This document shows positions 16,741 to 26,027 of a DNA stretch of 64,000 bases, in pieces; the first letter of the stretch is position 1, and each line of letters begins with the position of its first letter. Under the pieces are notes generated by a model, which saw nothing but the letters and a program-made list of their open reading frames with translations, was not told the DNA's origin and did no database searches. Both the position numbers and the translations under genes were made by a program. This DNA is from Eutrophobius brisbanensis. Its GTDB lineage: Bacteria > Pseudomonadota > Gammaproteobacteria > Eutrophobiales > Eutrophobiaceae. The stretch lies in assembly GCA_038131795.1 (NCBI GenBank), contig JAYPQE010000003.1:744001-808000 (forward strand), in the 5' to 3' direction.

Positions 16741-18732
16741 TCACCTGCCAAATAACCCCTTAAGGGTGTTTTTCACATCATCAACCACATTGCCATCATC
16801 TGATGTTTCTGCTGATTCTTGAGTTGTGCTGGTTTCAGTCGAAGTCTGGGAAACAATGCCCAAAGCTGTATTACATGGCTCAGGATCGGCCCCTGATTCA
16901 CTAAACAAACCCTGGGCCAATAATGAAAGTCCCCCTGTTGCCACGGCCGCGCCGGCAGACAGGCCTGTCCTGATCGCATTTTCCGCATCTATAACGGGTG
17001 TAGGATTGGCCAGCGTGCCACCAATTTTTGCGGCGCCGGCAACACTGCTTAAATTCAATCCCACACCTTCTTTTGCATAAGGTCTGACCCCGAGATTTAA
17101 TGTTTCATCTTTAAGGTTAATTTCGCCACTGCCCACCATGTACATCTTGCTGGTCTGTACAGCGATCTGGCGATCGAGCGTTATCAGTCCATCATCAACG
17201 GGAAGGTTTATAACGGCACATTCAAGCAAACTGTAGTCTTCCTGTGATGACAAAGGATTTAATTTATTAAACGTGGATAGAATAATATCAGCGCCAAACA
17301 TATCTATACCTGAATTTGGCATCTGTGCTTCTCCCACCTTGATCAGAATATTGCCGCTGTATGCACCCATAATCTCAGCGATTGAACCACCGCTGCCAGT
17401 ACCGTTTATGGCAATAGTTGTGGCGCCGCCAGTAAACCAACGGTCTTCTTCATGGGGTAGCATTTCAAGCATAATGCCATCACCATTTATATCTGCTGAC
17501 AGTCTGGCCTGATTTTCATTCACACTGTCCAATGAGAGCGAAACAGAGAGCATTCCGCCAGCGATCGAGGCCCCATTTGACACCCTAATGTTTCCATTAG
17601 TCAGACTAATTGTAAGTTCATTGTTGGCCAGCTCTATAGAGGGAGTAACGATCATTTTCACATTGTAAAGAAAGTCTGCATTTACACTTGCCAGCGATGC
17701 CAGGGGCAGGGCATCCCTGGGGAACAGAAATTCAACTTCTTCGTCAGTTTCTTCTGGCATAAACGGGGACAAATCAAGAACATCAGACTGTAATCTGGCG
17801 GTAATTGAAGAGACATCGCCTGCCATGTTGGTAATGAGATTACCGGTGATGCCAATCTCAGCCAGTTGTAAACTGATGTTATCCAGATTAAGCGTATCTG
17901 TATCAGCAAAGTTAAGTATGCCGCTGAATGTCAATGGACCCAGGTCTGGCAATTCTCCGCCAGTGAAGGTATTTAAGTCGGATAAGGTGTCAATTTCAAA
18001 GGTCAGGGCGATTGAACCGGAAGGGCTGCCAGTGAGATCTGTTAGATTACCATTCAAACCCAGCACCAGTTCACCTAAATTACCTGATATATCCAGTGGA
18101 AACTCATCACCTGACAGCAACCCATCAATGCTTCCAACCTGGCCTGACAGGGCCATATCATTATTGTTGTAATCGGCCCTCAGGGTAAAACTGACCGGCG
18201 TCTCCCTGTCTGTTATTGCGGTAGTAAATTCATCCAATCTGAACTCAATCACGGAATCTGTTTCATGATCCCTGTAACTCAGTAAAACATCCCTGATCTC
18301 TATATTTTCAACGCTAATCGGTGGTAACGCTGAACCCTGGTCTGGTGTAGATGTTGTATTTGTATCCGTCTCGTTTGCGGTCAATACCCAGTTTCCACCT
18401 CGCTCGGCTTCTTTTTCAAGTGCAATACGGGTGTCATGGAGTATAAAGTCGTTAATCTTAATTTCGCCACTTAACAGGGGAATAATGGATACCCTGGCCT
18501 CGATCCTGCCAATTTCAACCATTGAATCGGAATCACCCCACGGGGCATTACCCAGGGTAATACCCAATACCGCTATGGCAGGGGACAGTGACGGGACCAC
18601 CTCCAGATCACCTTCAATATTAAACTCTCTGCCAGTTTGCTCACTGACCTTAGCAATGATAGCGGGTTTATACTGGTTAACGTCTAATGTTACCAGGAAT
18701 ATAACTAAACCTATTACTGTAATAAATACCAA
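16741..18732 (-). CDS. AsmA family protein
   Basis: Inner-membrane-anchored, mostly periplasmic AsmA-like protein (663 residues from the first usual start, TTG at 18732). AsmA-type proteins are linked to phospholipid transport and outer-membrane assembly. Seen: an N-terminal transmembrane helix, the family segment VNQYKPAIIAKVSEQTGREF, repetitive beta-rich domains and a C-terminal AsmA_2-like region (LNLGVRPYAKEGVGLNL, GGTLANPTPVID), then an acidic tail. The TTG start removes the positive residues normally in front of the helix; an ATT codon at 18760-18762 restores them and has a well-placed GGGAG (see separate entry). Monocistronic and convergent with the small lipoprotein gene. Confidence 0.88.
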   Translation of the reverse strand: MVFITVIGLVIFLVTLDVNQYKPAIIAKVSEQTGREFNIEGDLEVVPSLSPAIAVLGITLGNAPWGDSDSMVEIGRIEARVSIIPLLSGEIKINDFILHDTRIALEKEAERGGNWVLTANETDTNTTSTPDQGSALPPISVENIEIRDVLLSYRDHETDSVIEFRLDEFTTAITDRETPVSFTLRADYNNNDMALSGQVGSIDGLLSGDEFPLDISGNLGELVLGLNGNLTDLTGSPSGSIALTFEIDTLSDLNTFTGGELPDLGPLTFSGILNFADTDTLNLDNISLQLAEIGITGNLITNMAGDVSSITARLQSDVLDLSPFMPEETDEEVEFLFPRDALPLASLASVNADFLYNVKMIVTPSIELANNELTISLTNGNIRVSNGASIAGGMLSVSLSLDSVNENQARLSADINGDGIMLEMLPHEEDRWFTGGATTIAINGTGSGGSIAEIMGAYSGNILIKVGEAQMPNSGIDMFGADIILSTFNKLNPLSSQEDYSLLECAVINLPVDDGLITLDRQIAVQTSKMYMVGSGEINLKDETLNLGVRPYAKEGVGLNLSSVAGAAKIGGTLANPTPVIDAENAIRTGLSAGAAVATGGLSLLAQGLFSESGADPEPCNTALGIVSQTSTETSTTQESAETSDDGNVVDDVKNTLKGLFGR

Positions 18733-18759
18733 TAACCCTATAATTTTAATAATATTTTT

Positions 18760-18772
18760 AATTATAACTCCC
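18760..18772 (-). promoter_or_regulatory. Ribosome site and candidate ATT start of the AsmA gene
   Basis: On the minus strand GGGAG (18768-18772) is followed, after 5 bases, by ATT (18760-18762), which would open the protein as (M)KNIIKIIGLLVF, an AsmA-like N-terminus with two Lys before the helix. There is no ATG, GTG or TTG in frame between the upstream stop and the TTG at 18732, and that TTG has only a poorly spaced AGGG. Confidence 0.5.
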
Positions 18773-18981
18773 TGACGAGAAATTCTTTACTCTCCATATA
18801 TCGCCCTATTAATAATTTAACATAATATACATTATGCGAACCTAGATAATTATAATCAATATATTAGCATGGATTTTATCCGGATGATGTTATTCAAATC
18901 TCATTATTATTTGTTTAATTAATATGAGATTATTCAGGTAACTTTTTATTTTTTAATCATTAAATACGGAACCGATATGAA

Positions 18982-19965
18982 ATGGCAAATAAATTAAAGC
19001 TTACCATTGCCCTGGATAGATATGACCGCCACTTTCCATTTTTTGATGGCACGGTACCGGTACCAGACAACATGGTAATGGACGTTAAACAAGTGGGCCA
19101 AAGTGTTCAATTAAAGGATGGATCTGACCGACATGGCCGTATGTTACATAGCGAGGCCTATGATATTTGTGAATTTTCCATGTCCAGTTTTCTGATGGCC
19201 AAAGCTCGGGGTATGCCCATTGCGGGGATTCCCGTATTTCCTAGGCGTCTGTTCAGTCAGAGTCAAATGTGGGTACACCCGGCATCAGATCTATGGCATC
19301 CCAGGGACTTGATAGGAAAAAAGGTGGCTCTAAGCTCTTTTCAGACCACCTTATCCTTATTGGCCAAGGGGGACCTTAAATTTCATTACGATGTCCCATG
19401 GGAAGATATCCACTGGATATTGACCACCAAGGAAAAGGTCAATTTTTCCGTAAAACCCGGTGTTAAGGTTGATTTTATTGGGAATCGGCAAAATCTTGGT
19501 GTGATGCTCGAAAAAGGCGAAATTGATGCCTTTTTTCTGCCCCATCCTCCTGTTTCTGTCATGCGCGGTGAAACTGCTGCTAGGCGTCTCTTTAAAGATT
19601 GCCAAATTGAAGAAAAAAAATACTATGAGAAGCATGGTGATTTCCCGATTATGCATATCATCGCAATCAGGCAGGTCTTATTGGACCAGGAACCCTGGCT
19701 GGCTAAGGCCATTTTGAAGATGTTTGATGATGCCAGAAAAATTACTGCCAGTTATTATGAAGATCCAAACTGGTCCTGTATGGCCTGGGGTAGACACTAT
19801 TTTGAGCAGGAACGCGCATTTTTTAGCCAAGACCCCTGGGAAAATGGTTTCAAATGCAATTTCAGAAATATCGAACGATTTATACAATATTCTCATGATC
19901 AGGCGATGATTGATGCGCCCTATTCTCCTGAGGTGCTATTTGCCCCAGAGACACTGGATACATGA
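18982..19965 (+). CDS. 4,5-dihydroxyphthalate decarboxylase-like protein
   Basis: A 327-residue protein resembling 4,5-dihydroxyphthalate decarboxylase (Pht5), whose fold is that of periplasmic ligand-binding proteins. Seen: start KLTIALDRYDRHFPFFDG, CEFSMSSFLMAKARG, IPVFPRRLFSQSQMWV and LSSFQTTLSLLAKG, all as in that family. No signal peptide is present, so it should be cytoplasmic, which fits a decarboxylase rather than a transporter component. The substrate is not certain, as relatives act on other aromatic acids. It stands alone on the plus strand and converges with a flavin reductase gene after 20 bases; both suggest aromatic-compound metabolism. Confidence 0.78.
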   Translation: MANKLKLTIALDRYDRHFPFFDGTVPVPDNMVMDVKQVGQSVQLKDGSDRHGRMLHSEAYDICEFSMSSFLMAKARGMPIAGIPVFPRRLFSQSQMWVHPASDLWHPRDLIGKKVALSSFQTTLSLLAKGDLKFHYDVPWEDIHWILTTKEKVNFSVKPGVKVDFIGNRQNLGVMLEKGEIDAFFLPHPPVSVMRGETAARRLFKDCQIEEKKYYEKHGDFPIMHIIAIRQVLLDQEPWLAKAILKMFDDARKITASYYEDPNWSCMAWGRHYFEQERAFFSQDPWENGFKCNFRNIERFIQYSHDQAMIDAPYSPEVLFAPETLDT

Positions 19966-19985
19966 GATAAATAACAGTTTGGCGG

Positions 19986-20927
19986 CTAATAGTCCCAGTC
20001 AATAATCTTATGTAAATTAACCTTGAACTGCTGACACATCTCATTACCCAGTAATTGATCTATATTTTCATCATGCTGCTGCAAAAGAGTGAGTAATTCA
20101 ATTGATTTGTCGTTCCCGGTTTGCGTCAATTTAAATGTCGTACTTGAAGAGCTTGCATTGATCTCAATCAGCCCCCTGGCTACCAACTCCTGTAGTAGTG
20201 CCTGAATCTCATTATTGGGGATTTGAATCACCTTACACAACTCATCAATAGTTGCAGACTGAAAATGGTTTAACACCACAAGCATCCTTGCTTCGTAATC
20301 TGATTCAATAATTTCGTGTTGATTTTTCTCGAAATTCTCCTGGTAACTGTGTATAGCCTGAAATAATAATGAAAAATAGCTGTTTGAATCTGAATAAATT
20401 AACTCATCGGGAATATCATTCCCTTTTCCCTCTGCCGGTAGAGGTAATGACACTCCATAATGGCTTTGATTGAATATCAGACCTTCTTTCATCGTTGTAT
20501 TTAAGTCCACGATCTCACCAATAATTATCCAATGATCGCCTGCCTCATATAGTTTTGTTGTTTTACACTGTATCCATGTGACACAACCATCCAGTAATGG
20601 AGAATTTCCCAGGCCTTTGTGATATGCGATGCCGTTAAATTTATTGTATTGCCGTCTAGCAAAATGATTAGAAAGATGGCGTTGGTCTGAGGCCAGTATA
20701 TTAATTGCAAAGTAATCGGTTGCCTGAAATATTGGCAAATTTTCAGAGCCGGAGGCAAGACACCAGAGGATTAACGGAGGCGACAGGGAGACTGAGGTAA
20801 AACTGTTTACCGTCAAACCTGCCGGCTCTCCATTTTCTGCTTCAGTGGTAACAACTGTCACCCCCGTGGCAAAAGTCCCTAGCGCCTTTCTAAGTTCACT
20901 CGAAGATATTAAATTATCTGATGACAC
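19986..20927 (-). CDS. Flavin reductase domain protein with C-terminal helical/winged-helix region
   Basis: A 313-residue protein. Residues ~8-170 are a flavin-reductase-like FMN-binding barrel: LRKALGTFATGVTVVTT, GLTVNSFTSVSLSPPLILWCL and FAINILASDQRHLSNHFA are hallmarks of the short-chain NAD(P)H:flavin reductases that feed two-component monooxygenases (HpaC type). Residues ~200-313 form an extra domain, probably winged helix (MLVVLNHFQSATIDELCKVI, LLQELVARGLIEI), similar in layout to MarR-like C-termini known from some such reductases. No oxygenase partner lies nearby. The tail could sense an aromatic effector, but that is inference. Confidence 0.85.
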   Translation of the reverse strand: MSSDNLISSSELRKALGTFATGVTVVTTEAENGEPAGLTVNSFTSVSLSPPLILWCLASGSENLPIFQATDYFAINILASDQRHLSNHFARRQYNKFNGIAYHKGLGNSPLLDGCVTWIQCKTTKLYEAGDHWIIIGEIVDLNTTMKEGLIFNQSHYGVSLPLPAEGKGNDIPDELIYSDSNSYFSLLFQAIHSYQENFEKNQHEIIESDYEARMLVVLNHFQSATIDELCKVIQIPNNEIQALLQELVARGLIEINASSSSTTFKLTQTGNDKSIELLTLLQQHDENIDQLLGNEMCQQFKVNLHKIIDWDY

Positions 20928-21079
20928 GGATCATTTCCTGGATAGCATATAAATAGTTTGAACAGACAAACGAATGTGTATGAGACCACAATCCCTTGTA
21001 CGATCAAATTAACTTCATGTATTCTACCAAGTGTTTTAACTTAATGCTGCATTGAGTTAAAAAATATATATCTAACTAA

Positions 21080-21979
21080 ATGACGCAAAATAAACCCAGC
21101 CTGACGTTTGCAAAACGCATAAGATATATTTTTGAATATATCGCTGCCCGTTTTTTATTTTTTTTATTCCGCATACTGACATTCCGGCTCGCCTCCAATC
21201 TCGGGGCGGCAATCGCAAAACTAATATTTCTCCATACAAATCGCACAACCATTGCGAAAATAAATATTCATCTTGCAATGCCAGACAAGACTGAAACTGA
21301 AACCGATGAAATCGTACGGGACATGTGGGGAAACTTGGGTAGAAATTTTGCCGAATTACCTCATGTCAGTACTATGCACGATAAAAAATTAATGAAGTAC
21401 GCCAGTATTACTGGAATAGAAAATATACATGACGAACAAAAATGCGGCCATGGTGCGCTGTATTTTACGGCTCACCTGGGTAACTGGGAAATAGCACCAC
21501 GTATATTTCATGCTGTGGGCCATCCCGTCAGTATTGTATATCGAAGGGCAAACAATCCCGGAATTGAAAAGATGATTCAGAATGCCAGGTCAAGATATAC
21601 GGTTCAAACGTTGGCAAAAGGACCTGAGGGTGCGCGCCGCATCCTCACACAATTAAAAAATGGGCATAGTATTGGAATGCTGGTGGACCAGAAAATGAAT
21701 GATGGGGTTGAGACAAATTTCTTTGGCAAAAAGGCTATGACAGCACCAGCAATCGCAAGATTGGCGCTGAAATATAAATACCCCGTAATACCTGTGCGTG
21801 TAAGCAGGCACAATAAATTTCATTTTAAAGTGACTGTGTACCCTCAGCTGGAAATAGCAGATACAATTAACAGAGATAATGATATTATCTCCTTGATGCA
21901 AAAGATTAATCAGATGCTGGAAATCTGGATAAAAGAAGATTCAGGACAATGGATCTGGATGCATAATCGTTGGAGTTAA
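21080..21979 (+). CDS. LpxL/HtrB-type lipid A or lysophospholipid acyltransferase
   Basis: A 299-residue inner-membrane acyltransferase of the LpxL/LpxM family, which adds secondary acyl chains to lipid A. Seen: an N-terminal hydrophobic anchor, the catalytic HLGNWE (HX4E) in YFTAHLGNWE near residue 132-140, YRRANNPG, a GMLVDQKMNDG segment and FFGKKAMTAPAIARLALKY, all family marks; it ends with WIWMHNRW. Whether it is LpxL or LpxM cannot be told. A 55-residue membrane protein gene follows after 22 bases. Confidence 0.88.
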   Translation: MTQNKPSLTFAKRIRYIFEYIAARFLFFLFRILTFRLASNLGAAIAKLIFLHTNRTTIAKINIHLAMPDKTETETDEIVRDMWGNLGRNFAELPHVSTMHDKKLMKYASITGIENIHDEQKCGHGALYFTAHLGNWEIAPRIFHAVGHPVSIVYRRANNPGIEKMIQNARSRYTVQTLAKGPEGARRILTQLKNGHSIGMLVDQKMNDGVETNFFGKKAMTAPAIARLALKYKYPVIPVRVSRHNKFHFKVTVYPQLEIADTINRDNDIISLMQKINQMLEIWIKEDSGQWIWMHNRWS

Positions 21980-22001
21980 TCTCAGCTTTATTTTTAATAA
22001 C

Positions 22002-22169
22002 ATGAAACCTCAATCCGGCAAATTAATAGCGGTCATTTTTTTTCTGGGAGGCGCTAGCGTCATCCGTTCTCTGATGCGTTCAGAGATCAATGGTTTCTAT
22101 CTGAGCCTGGGGTGTTTTTTGTTAATGGTTTCTCTTGCAATGTTGTTCAAGCAAATAAAAAAAATTTAA
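22002..22169 (+). CDS. Small predicted membrane protein (55 residues)
   Basis: Opens with MKPQSGKLIA and ends KQIKKI. Two hydrophobic stretches (LIAVIFFLGGASVI and FYLSLGCFLLMVSLAMLF) are joined by a short charged loop, so a two-helix inner-membrane hairpin with Lys-rich ends is likely. It lies 22 bases after the acyltransferase stop and 21 bases before the next gene, all on the plus strand. No family recognised; coding status rests on the intact frame, topology and tight spacing. Confidence 0.55.
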   Translation: MKPQSGKLIAVIFFLGGASVIRSLMRSEINGFYLSLGCFLLMVSLAMLFKQIKKI

Positions 22170-22190
22170 CGCTTTTTGTTAGAGTGAATT

Positions 22191-22589
22191 ATGTCAAATA
22201 GAACATGGATATTAATAACGGACAGTTATTACATAAAGTTATTATATGTAGCTGAAGACGGCCACACCATCAAAACGTACCGTGAAGCTGACTTTGATAA
22301 CAGCAGTGATATTACCTACAACCTTATAACCCGCTATAAACAAAACAATAGTGACTCAGACAACCTTGAGTCCCCAGAGTATGTTTTAAACTCCATCGCT
22401 AGCTTCCTCAATGATAAGGTTAAGGAAAATGCATTTGATGAACTCATAGTTATTGCGCCTGATAATGTCCATGTCGCTTTACAAACAATTTTTTCAGCGC
22501 AACTGTTAAATGCTGTTAAACAAAAAATAAGCGGCGATTATATAAACCTTTCGCTGGACAAACTGCAGGCAATAATTTTTGAAAATTAG
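22191..22589 (+). CDS. Host attachment / baeRF-like small protein
   Basis: 132 residues. The start TWILITDSYYIKLLYVAEDG matches the N-terminal strand of the 'protein required for attachment to host cells' family, related to archaeal-type eRF1 domains (baeRF). The C-terminal half (NAFDELIVIAPDNVHVALQTIF) also fits that fold. The biochemical role of the family is unclear despite its name. Ends in TAG, 11 bases before the convergent DUF58 stop. Confidence 0.7.
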   Translation: MSNRTWILITDSYYIKLLYVAEDGHTIKTYREADFDNSSDITYNLITRYKQNNSDSDNLESPEYVLNSIASFLNDKVKENAFDELIVIAPDNVHVALQTIFSAQLLNAVKQKISGDYINLSLDKLQAIIFEN

Positions 22590-22600
22590 GGATTATGATC

Positions 22601-23497
22601 TTATCCAGACCGACCGGAACGGCGCCTGAAAAAATTATCAATTTTCTTGATGGATAGTTTTATATCCGGGGAAGTTAAATGGATAGAGTTTGCGCCTGGC
22701 GCCCCAAGGGCATCTGTTAGCTCATTAAACCTGGCCTCATGAACTTCTTTAATTTTTTTTGCTTCAGCTTTAGACATCCACACATCTTCCCTGTCGCCAG
22801 TTTCTGGATTTGAAAATGAAATGAATGTCCCGTGCTCAAGAACGGGGAATGATGATTCAAATTCATCCTGAATAATAATAGGGATGAAATCATAACGTTG
22901 TATTGAGCGTTTTAACGCAAGAAGATCCACTAAACTGCCGTCGCCACGCATAAAGTCAGAACAATAAATCATCATAGCATTTGGCGGCAGACATCGACTC
23001 AAATGAAGTTTGCGTGTTCCCTTTAAACTATTTTTATCTGGATCGAACGTGTCCCAGAGCTTGTGATATAAATGATAAAAATGCCTGGAGCCTATGCCCA
23101 TACCTAGGGTGCGTATACCCTGCTCTGTGTTAATACCGAGACCAAATGTTGTTTCTGATTTCCAGGCGGAATATAACAACGATGCTGCAACACCGATTTG
23201 AATATCTAACTTTTCACGCACCATCATGGAAGGGGAATTATCAATAATGACCATGATTTTAAAATCACGCAATGCTACACGCTCTACAATAGTTAATTCA
23301 CCTCTACGTGCAGTTGCAGGTATATTTATTCGCCTTGGGTCATCGCCAATTTCAAAGTCACGATATCCAAGCGGTTCATACCCCTTGCCTTCAAATGGGC
23401 TGGTCCATTCGCCTGGGGCGGTACTAACAACTTTCTTCCCCGGAACAAAACTGACAGGTCGACTACGAATGCCGTGAAGTAAGTCTCTACTGTCCAT
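22601..23497 (-). CDS. DUF58 domain protein
   Basis: 298-residue cytoplasmic DUF58 protein with a von Willebrand-like core. Seen: the family segment YRDFEIGDDPRRINIPATARRG (in parts), then VIIDNSPSMM, a DxSxS-type metal site with Asn and Pro substitutions. DUF58 proteins pair with MoxR ATPases, as here: the moxR gene ends 18 bases upstream on the same strand. It lacks the N-terminal membrane helices of longer DUF58 members. The pair may act as a chaperone/assembly module; the client is unknown. Confidence 0.87.
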   Translation of the reverse strand: MDSRDLLHGIRSRPVSFVPGKKVVSTAPGEWTSPFEGKGYEPLGYRDFEIGDDPRRINIPATARRGELTIVERVALRDFKIMVIIDNSPSMMVREKLDIQIGVAASLLYSAWKSETTFGLGINTEQGIRTLGMGIGSRHFYHLYHKLWDTFDPDKNSLKGTRKLHLSRCLPPNAMMIYCSDFMRGDGSLVDLLALKRSIQRYDFIPIIIQDEFESSFPVLEHGTFISFSNPETGDREDVWMSKAEAKKIKEVHEARFNELTDALGAPGANSIHLTSPDIKLSIKKIDNFFRRRSGRSG

Positions 23498-23515
23498 ACA
23501 GGAGCGCCTGGTTTC

Positions 23516-24517
23516 TTATAAAACTTTTTTCAAAATGGTGTCGATGATTTCTTTAAGATAGATTTCTTCTTCGCCTTCTTCAATTTCACCAGGCTTGAAT
23601 ACCAGTCGATGTCTGAGGATAGGGTTGATCACGCCCACAACGTCATTGGGCGTGACAAAATCATTGCCTTGCAAGACGGCATGAACCCGGGCAGCATGGA
23701 CGATACTAATGCCCGCACGAGGTGATGCGCCCCCTGCCCGTTCTATGAGCTTGGTCACTTCGTCTGTTGTCGTTCTTTCCGGACGTGTTTCATTCAATAT
23801 CTGCTGAATTTTAGAGACAATAGATTCCTCTACATGCACTTTATTTTTAATAATCTCTCTGGCATTAAGTATCCCTTCAGCATTAATAACCGTGTCCACG
23901 TCAGGCATGCCGCCTACAATGCCGTAGCGTTGAATGACTTCTTCTTCCTCATTAGGTTTAGGATACTCCAGAAGAATTTTCATCATAAAACGGTCAACTT
24001 CAGCACGACCCAGTCCATACGTTCCTTCAGACTCAACCGGGTTTTGGGTGGCAATGACCATAAATAACTTTTCAAGTTTATATGTTCCACCCAATTCAGT
24101 CGTCACCTGCCCTTCTTCCATGGGTTCCAACACCGTTCCCTTGGAACTTGTTCTTGCCCTGTTTAATTCATCCGTTAACAGGAAATTTGTATGCAATGGG
24201 CCTTTGACCACCAGTTCGACTTTTTTGCTGACCGGATCAAAGTGCTCAATACCAATTACGTCCTTAGGCAACAAATCTGCTGCAAATGAAATGCGTCGAA
24301 ATTGCACCTGAGCAGCGTCTGCAAGGGTTTTATAAAACAAGGTCTTTGCAAGCCCTGGCACACCTTCAAGCAATACATGTCCACCGGCAAACAAGCAGAT
24401 CAGTGTATATTTCATTTCATCGTCCATGCCAACAATTCGCTTTCGCACCTCTGCCTCAAGCGATGACATTATTTTGTGGACATCTTCCAGTGATGAAGAA
24501 TTGATATCAACTGACAT
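23516..24517 (-). CDS. MoxR family AAA+ ATPase
   Basis: 333-residue AAA+ ATPase of the MoxR group, thought to help assemble or activate partner proteins. Walker A is EGVPGLAKT (near residue 56-64), Walker B is LLTDELNRA, sensor-1 is MVIATQNP, and GGASPRAGI lies in the lid domain. It heads a two-gene unit with DUF58. Many MoxR loci also carry BatA/BatB-type vWA genes and DUF4159; here the only DUF4159 gene is 7 kb away, at 15748-16521. Confidence 0.92.
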   Translation of the reverse strand: MSVDINSSSLEDVHKIMSSLEAEVRKRIVGMDDEMKYTLICLFAGGHVLLEGVPGLAKTLFYKTLADAAQVQFRRISFAADLLPKDVIGIEHFDPVSKKVELVVKGPLHTNFLLTDELNRARTSSKGTVLEPMEEGQVTTELGGTYKLEKLFMVIATQNPVESEGTYGLGRAEVDRFMMKILLEYPKPNEEEEVIQRYGIVGGMPDVDTVINAEGILNAREIIKNKVHVEESIVSKIQQILNETRPERTTTDEVTKLIERAGGASPRAGISIVHAARVHAVLQGNDFVTPNDVVGVINPILRHRLVFKPGEIEEGEEEIYLKEIIDTILKKVL

Positions 24518-24596
24518 GAACGTATCTCCGGTTTTACTGTTGCATTATATTTATGACCCCACTATACAAATCACTTCAGGGTAGTCTGGTTAAAAC

Positions 24597-24687
24597 TGGC
24601 GGAGAGAGAGGGATTCGAACCCTCGATACGTTATTCACGTATACACACTTTCCAGGCGTGCGCCTTAAACCACTCGGCCATCTCTCC
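24597..24687 (-). tRNA. tRNA-Ser(GGA)
   Basis: A 91-base class II tRNA on the minus strand. Acceptor GGAGAGA (24681-24687) pairs with TCTCTCC (24601-24607), discriminator G, encoded CCA at 24597-24599. The anticodon loop CTGGAAA gives GGA; the variable arm is long (GTATACGTGAATAACGTAT). The second serine tRNA in the window. Confidence 0.96.
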
Positions 24688-24959
24688 AGGGTAAGGCGCG
24701 AAGATTAAACAATCTCTCAAATAAGTGCAAATCACTATCTAAATCAGTTTGTTATACTTCCCTTAGAATACTCGTTCAATACCACTATGAGTCTGTAAAC
24801 GTGATACATCCCCCCTATTCATGCATAAATCTTAGCATTATTGGCTCATACAAATACAGGGCTAAATTTTGCAATAAATATGAATGGATAATCACATTTT
24901 TTCAGTGATTAAGATAAAATAGCCAGTTAAATATTCAGGTATTTATCAAATTAGAAGAA

Positions 24960-26027
24960 ATGGACAATGAAACAAAATTGAATCGTATACTCATATTCGA
25001 TGATGATGCCGATCTAAGAAAACTGCTTCTGGTCTACCTTGGCAAGATGTTTGAGGGTGTCGACCTGGAAGAATATGATCCCCTGGCCCTGGGGGCACCG
25101 GATGAATCCTTCGACTGGTCACGCTATGACGTCTTGATACTTGACTATTTTCTTTGTCTCCACGGTGTCACGGGGCTGGACATATTACACGCAAATAGAA
25201 AAAATCCTGATTTTCCAGCCACCATTATGCTGACAGGCGCAGGAAACGAAGAAGTTGCGGTACGAGCACTAAAGTCTGGTGTTTCTGACTATCTGAAAAA
25301 ACAGTCATTGGACAAAGAAGAGTTAAAATCGGCAATCCTGAATGCCTATTCTTCACATCATCAGAAAAAAGAACGCAAAAAAGAGACCACCCAGCAGGGG
25401 AATGCCTTTAATAAGTCCCTCTTCTACCAGCAACTGGAATTTCATAAAGACATACCCGGATACAGAGACCGCGTATTACTTTATATAGATCTGAATGACA
25501 ATCAATCCATCATTGAACGGGAAGGCGTCATCCTCAGGGACAATATAGTCAGGCACATCGCCAAACAAAGCTTTGAGATATTTAATCTTGGTGAATGCAA
25601 CCCAAGTATTACCCGGCTTGGGGATACGGCCATCGCTCTATTGATTGACATGCCAGATTCCAGAAAAACGCTGGAGTCCAATTTAAATGGGCTGATAAAC
25701 CATTTAAAAAAACGCCCCTATAAATTTGATGAGAGAAAGATTGAATACGCAGTAAATATTGGTGTTGTCGAATTACATGGAGATGGCGAAGCAAAAGAAA
25801 CCATTCTTGAACGTGCCCGAAAACTATCAAAACAGGCCGAACAACTACCTGGGGTTTCATACAGGATATATGAACCTGAAACTGAAGCTGCAATACCTGA
25901 GGCAAAAGACACACAACCGGCAAGGCCAGCAATTGAAAAACCTGCGAAAACTGAGATTAAACCTGAAACAAGACCTGTAAATCAAGCTACCAGCCAGCCT
26001 CACCTAATAAGCTATCTACCCCTGTAG
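24960..26027 (+). CDS. Response regulator with degenerate GGDEF domain; 5' part of an interrupted FimX-like gene
   Basis: 355 residues to an in-frame TAG at 26025-26027. Residues ~8-125 are a receiver domain with the acidic pocket DDD (14-16), phospho-acceptor D62, T92 and K113, so it should be phosphorylatable. Residues ~165-310 are GGDEF-like (VLLYIDLNDNQSIIEREG) but the signature loop is RLGDTAI, so no cyclase activity is expected. A Pro/Lys/Glu-rich linker follows and runs into the stop. The same frame stays open beyond it into an EAL-like domain, broken by a second TAG at 26244-26246. FimX proteins, c-di-GMP-binding regulators of type IV pili, have a similar degenerate layout. The 5' part could still make a stable product. 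Confidence 0.75.
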   Translation: MDNETKLNRILIFDDDADLRKLLLVYLGKMFEGVDLEEYDPLALGAPDESFDWSRYDVLILDYFLCLHGVTGLDILHANRKNPDFPATIMLTGAGNEEVAVRALKSGVSDYLKKQSLDKEELKSAILNAYSSHHQKKERKKETTQQGNAFNKSLFYQQLEFHKDIPGYRDRVLLYIDLNDNQSIIEREGVILRDNIVRHIAKQSFEIFNLGECNPSITRLGDTAIALLIDMPDSRKTLESNLNGLINHLKKRPYKFDERKIEYAVNIGVVELHGDGEAKETILERARKLSKQAEQLPGVSYRIYEPETEAAIPEAKDTQPARPAIEKPAKTEIKPETRPVNQATSQPHLISYLPL

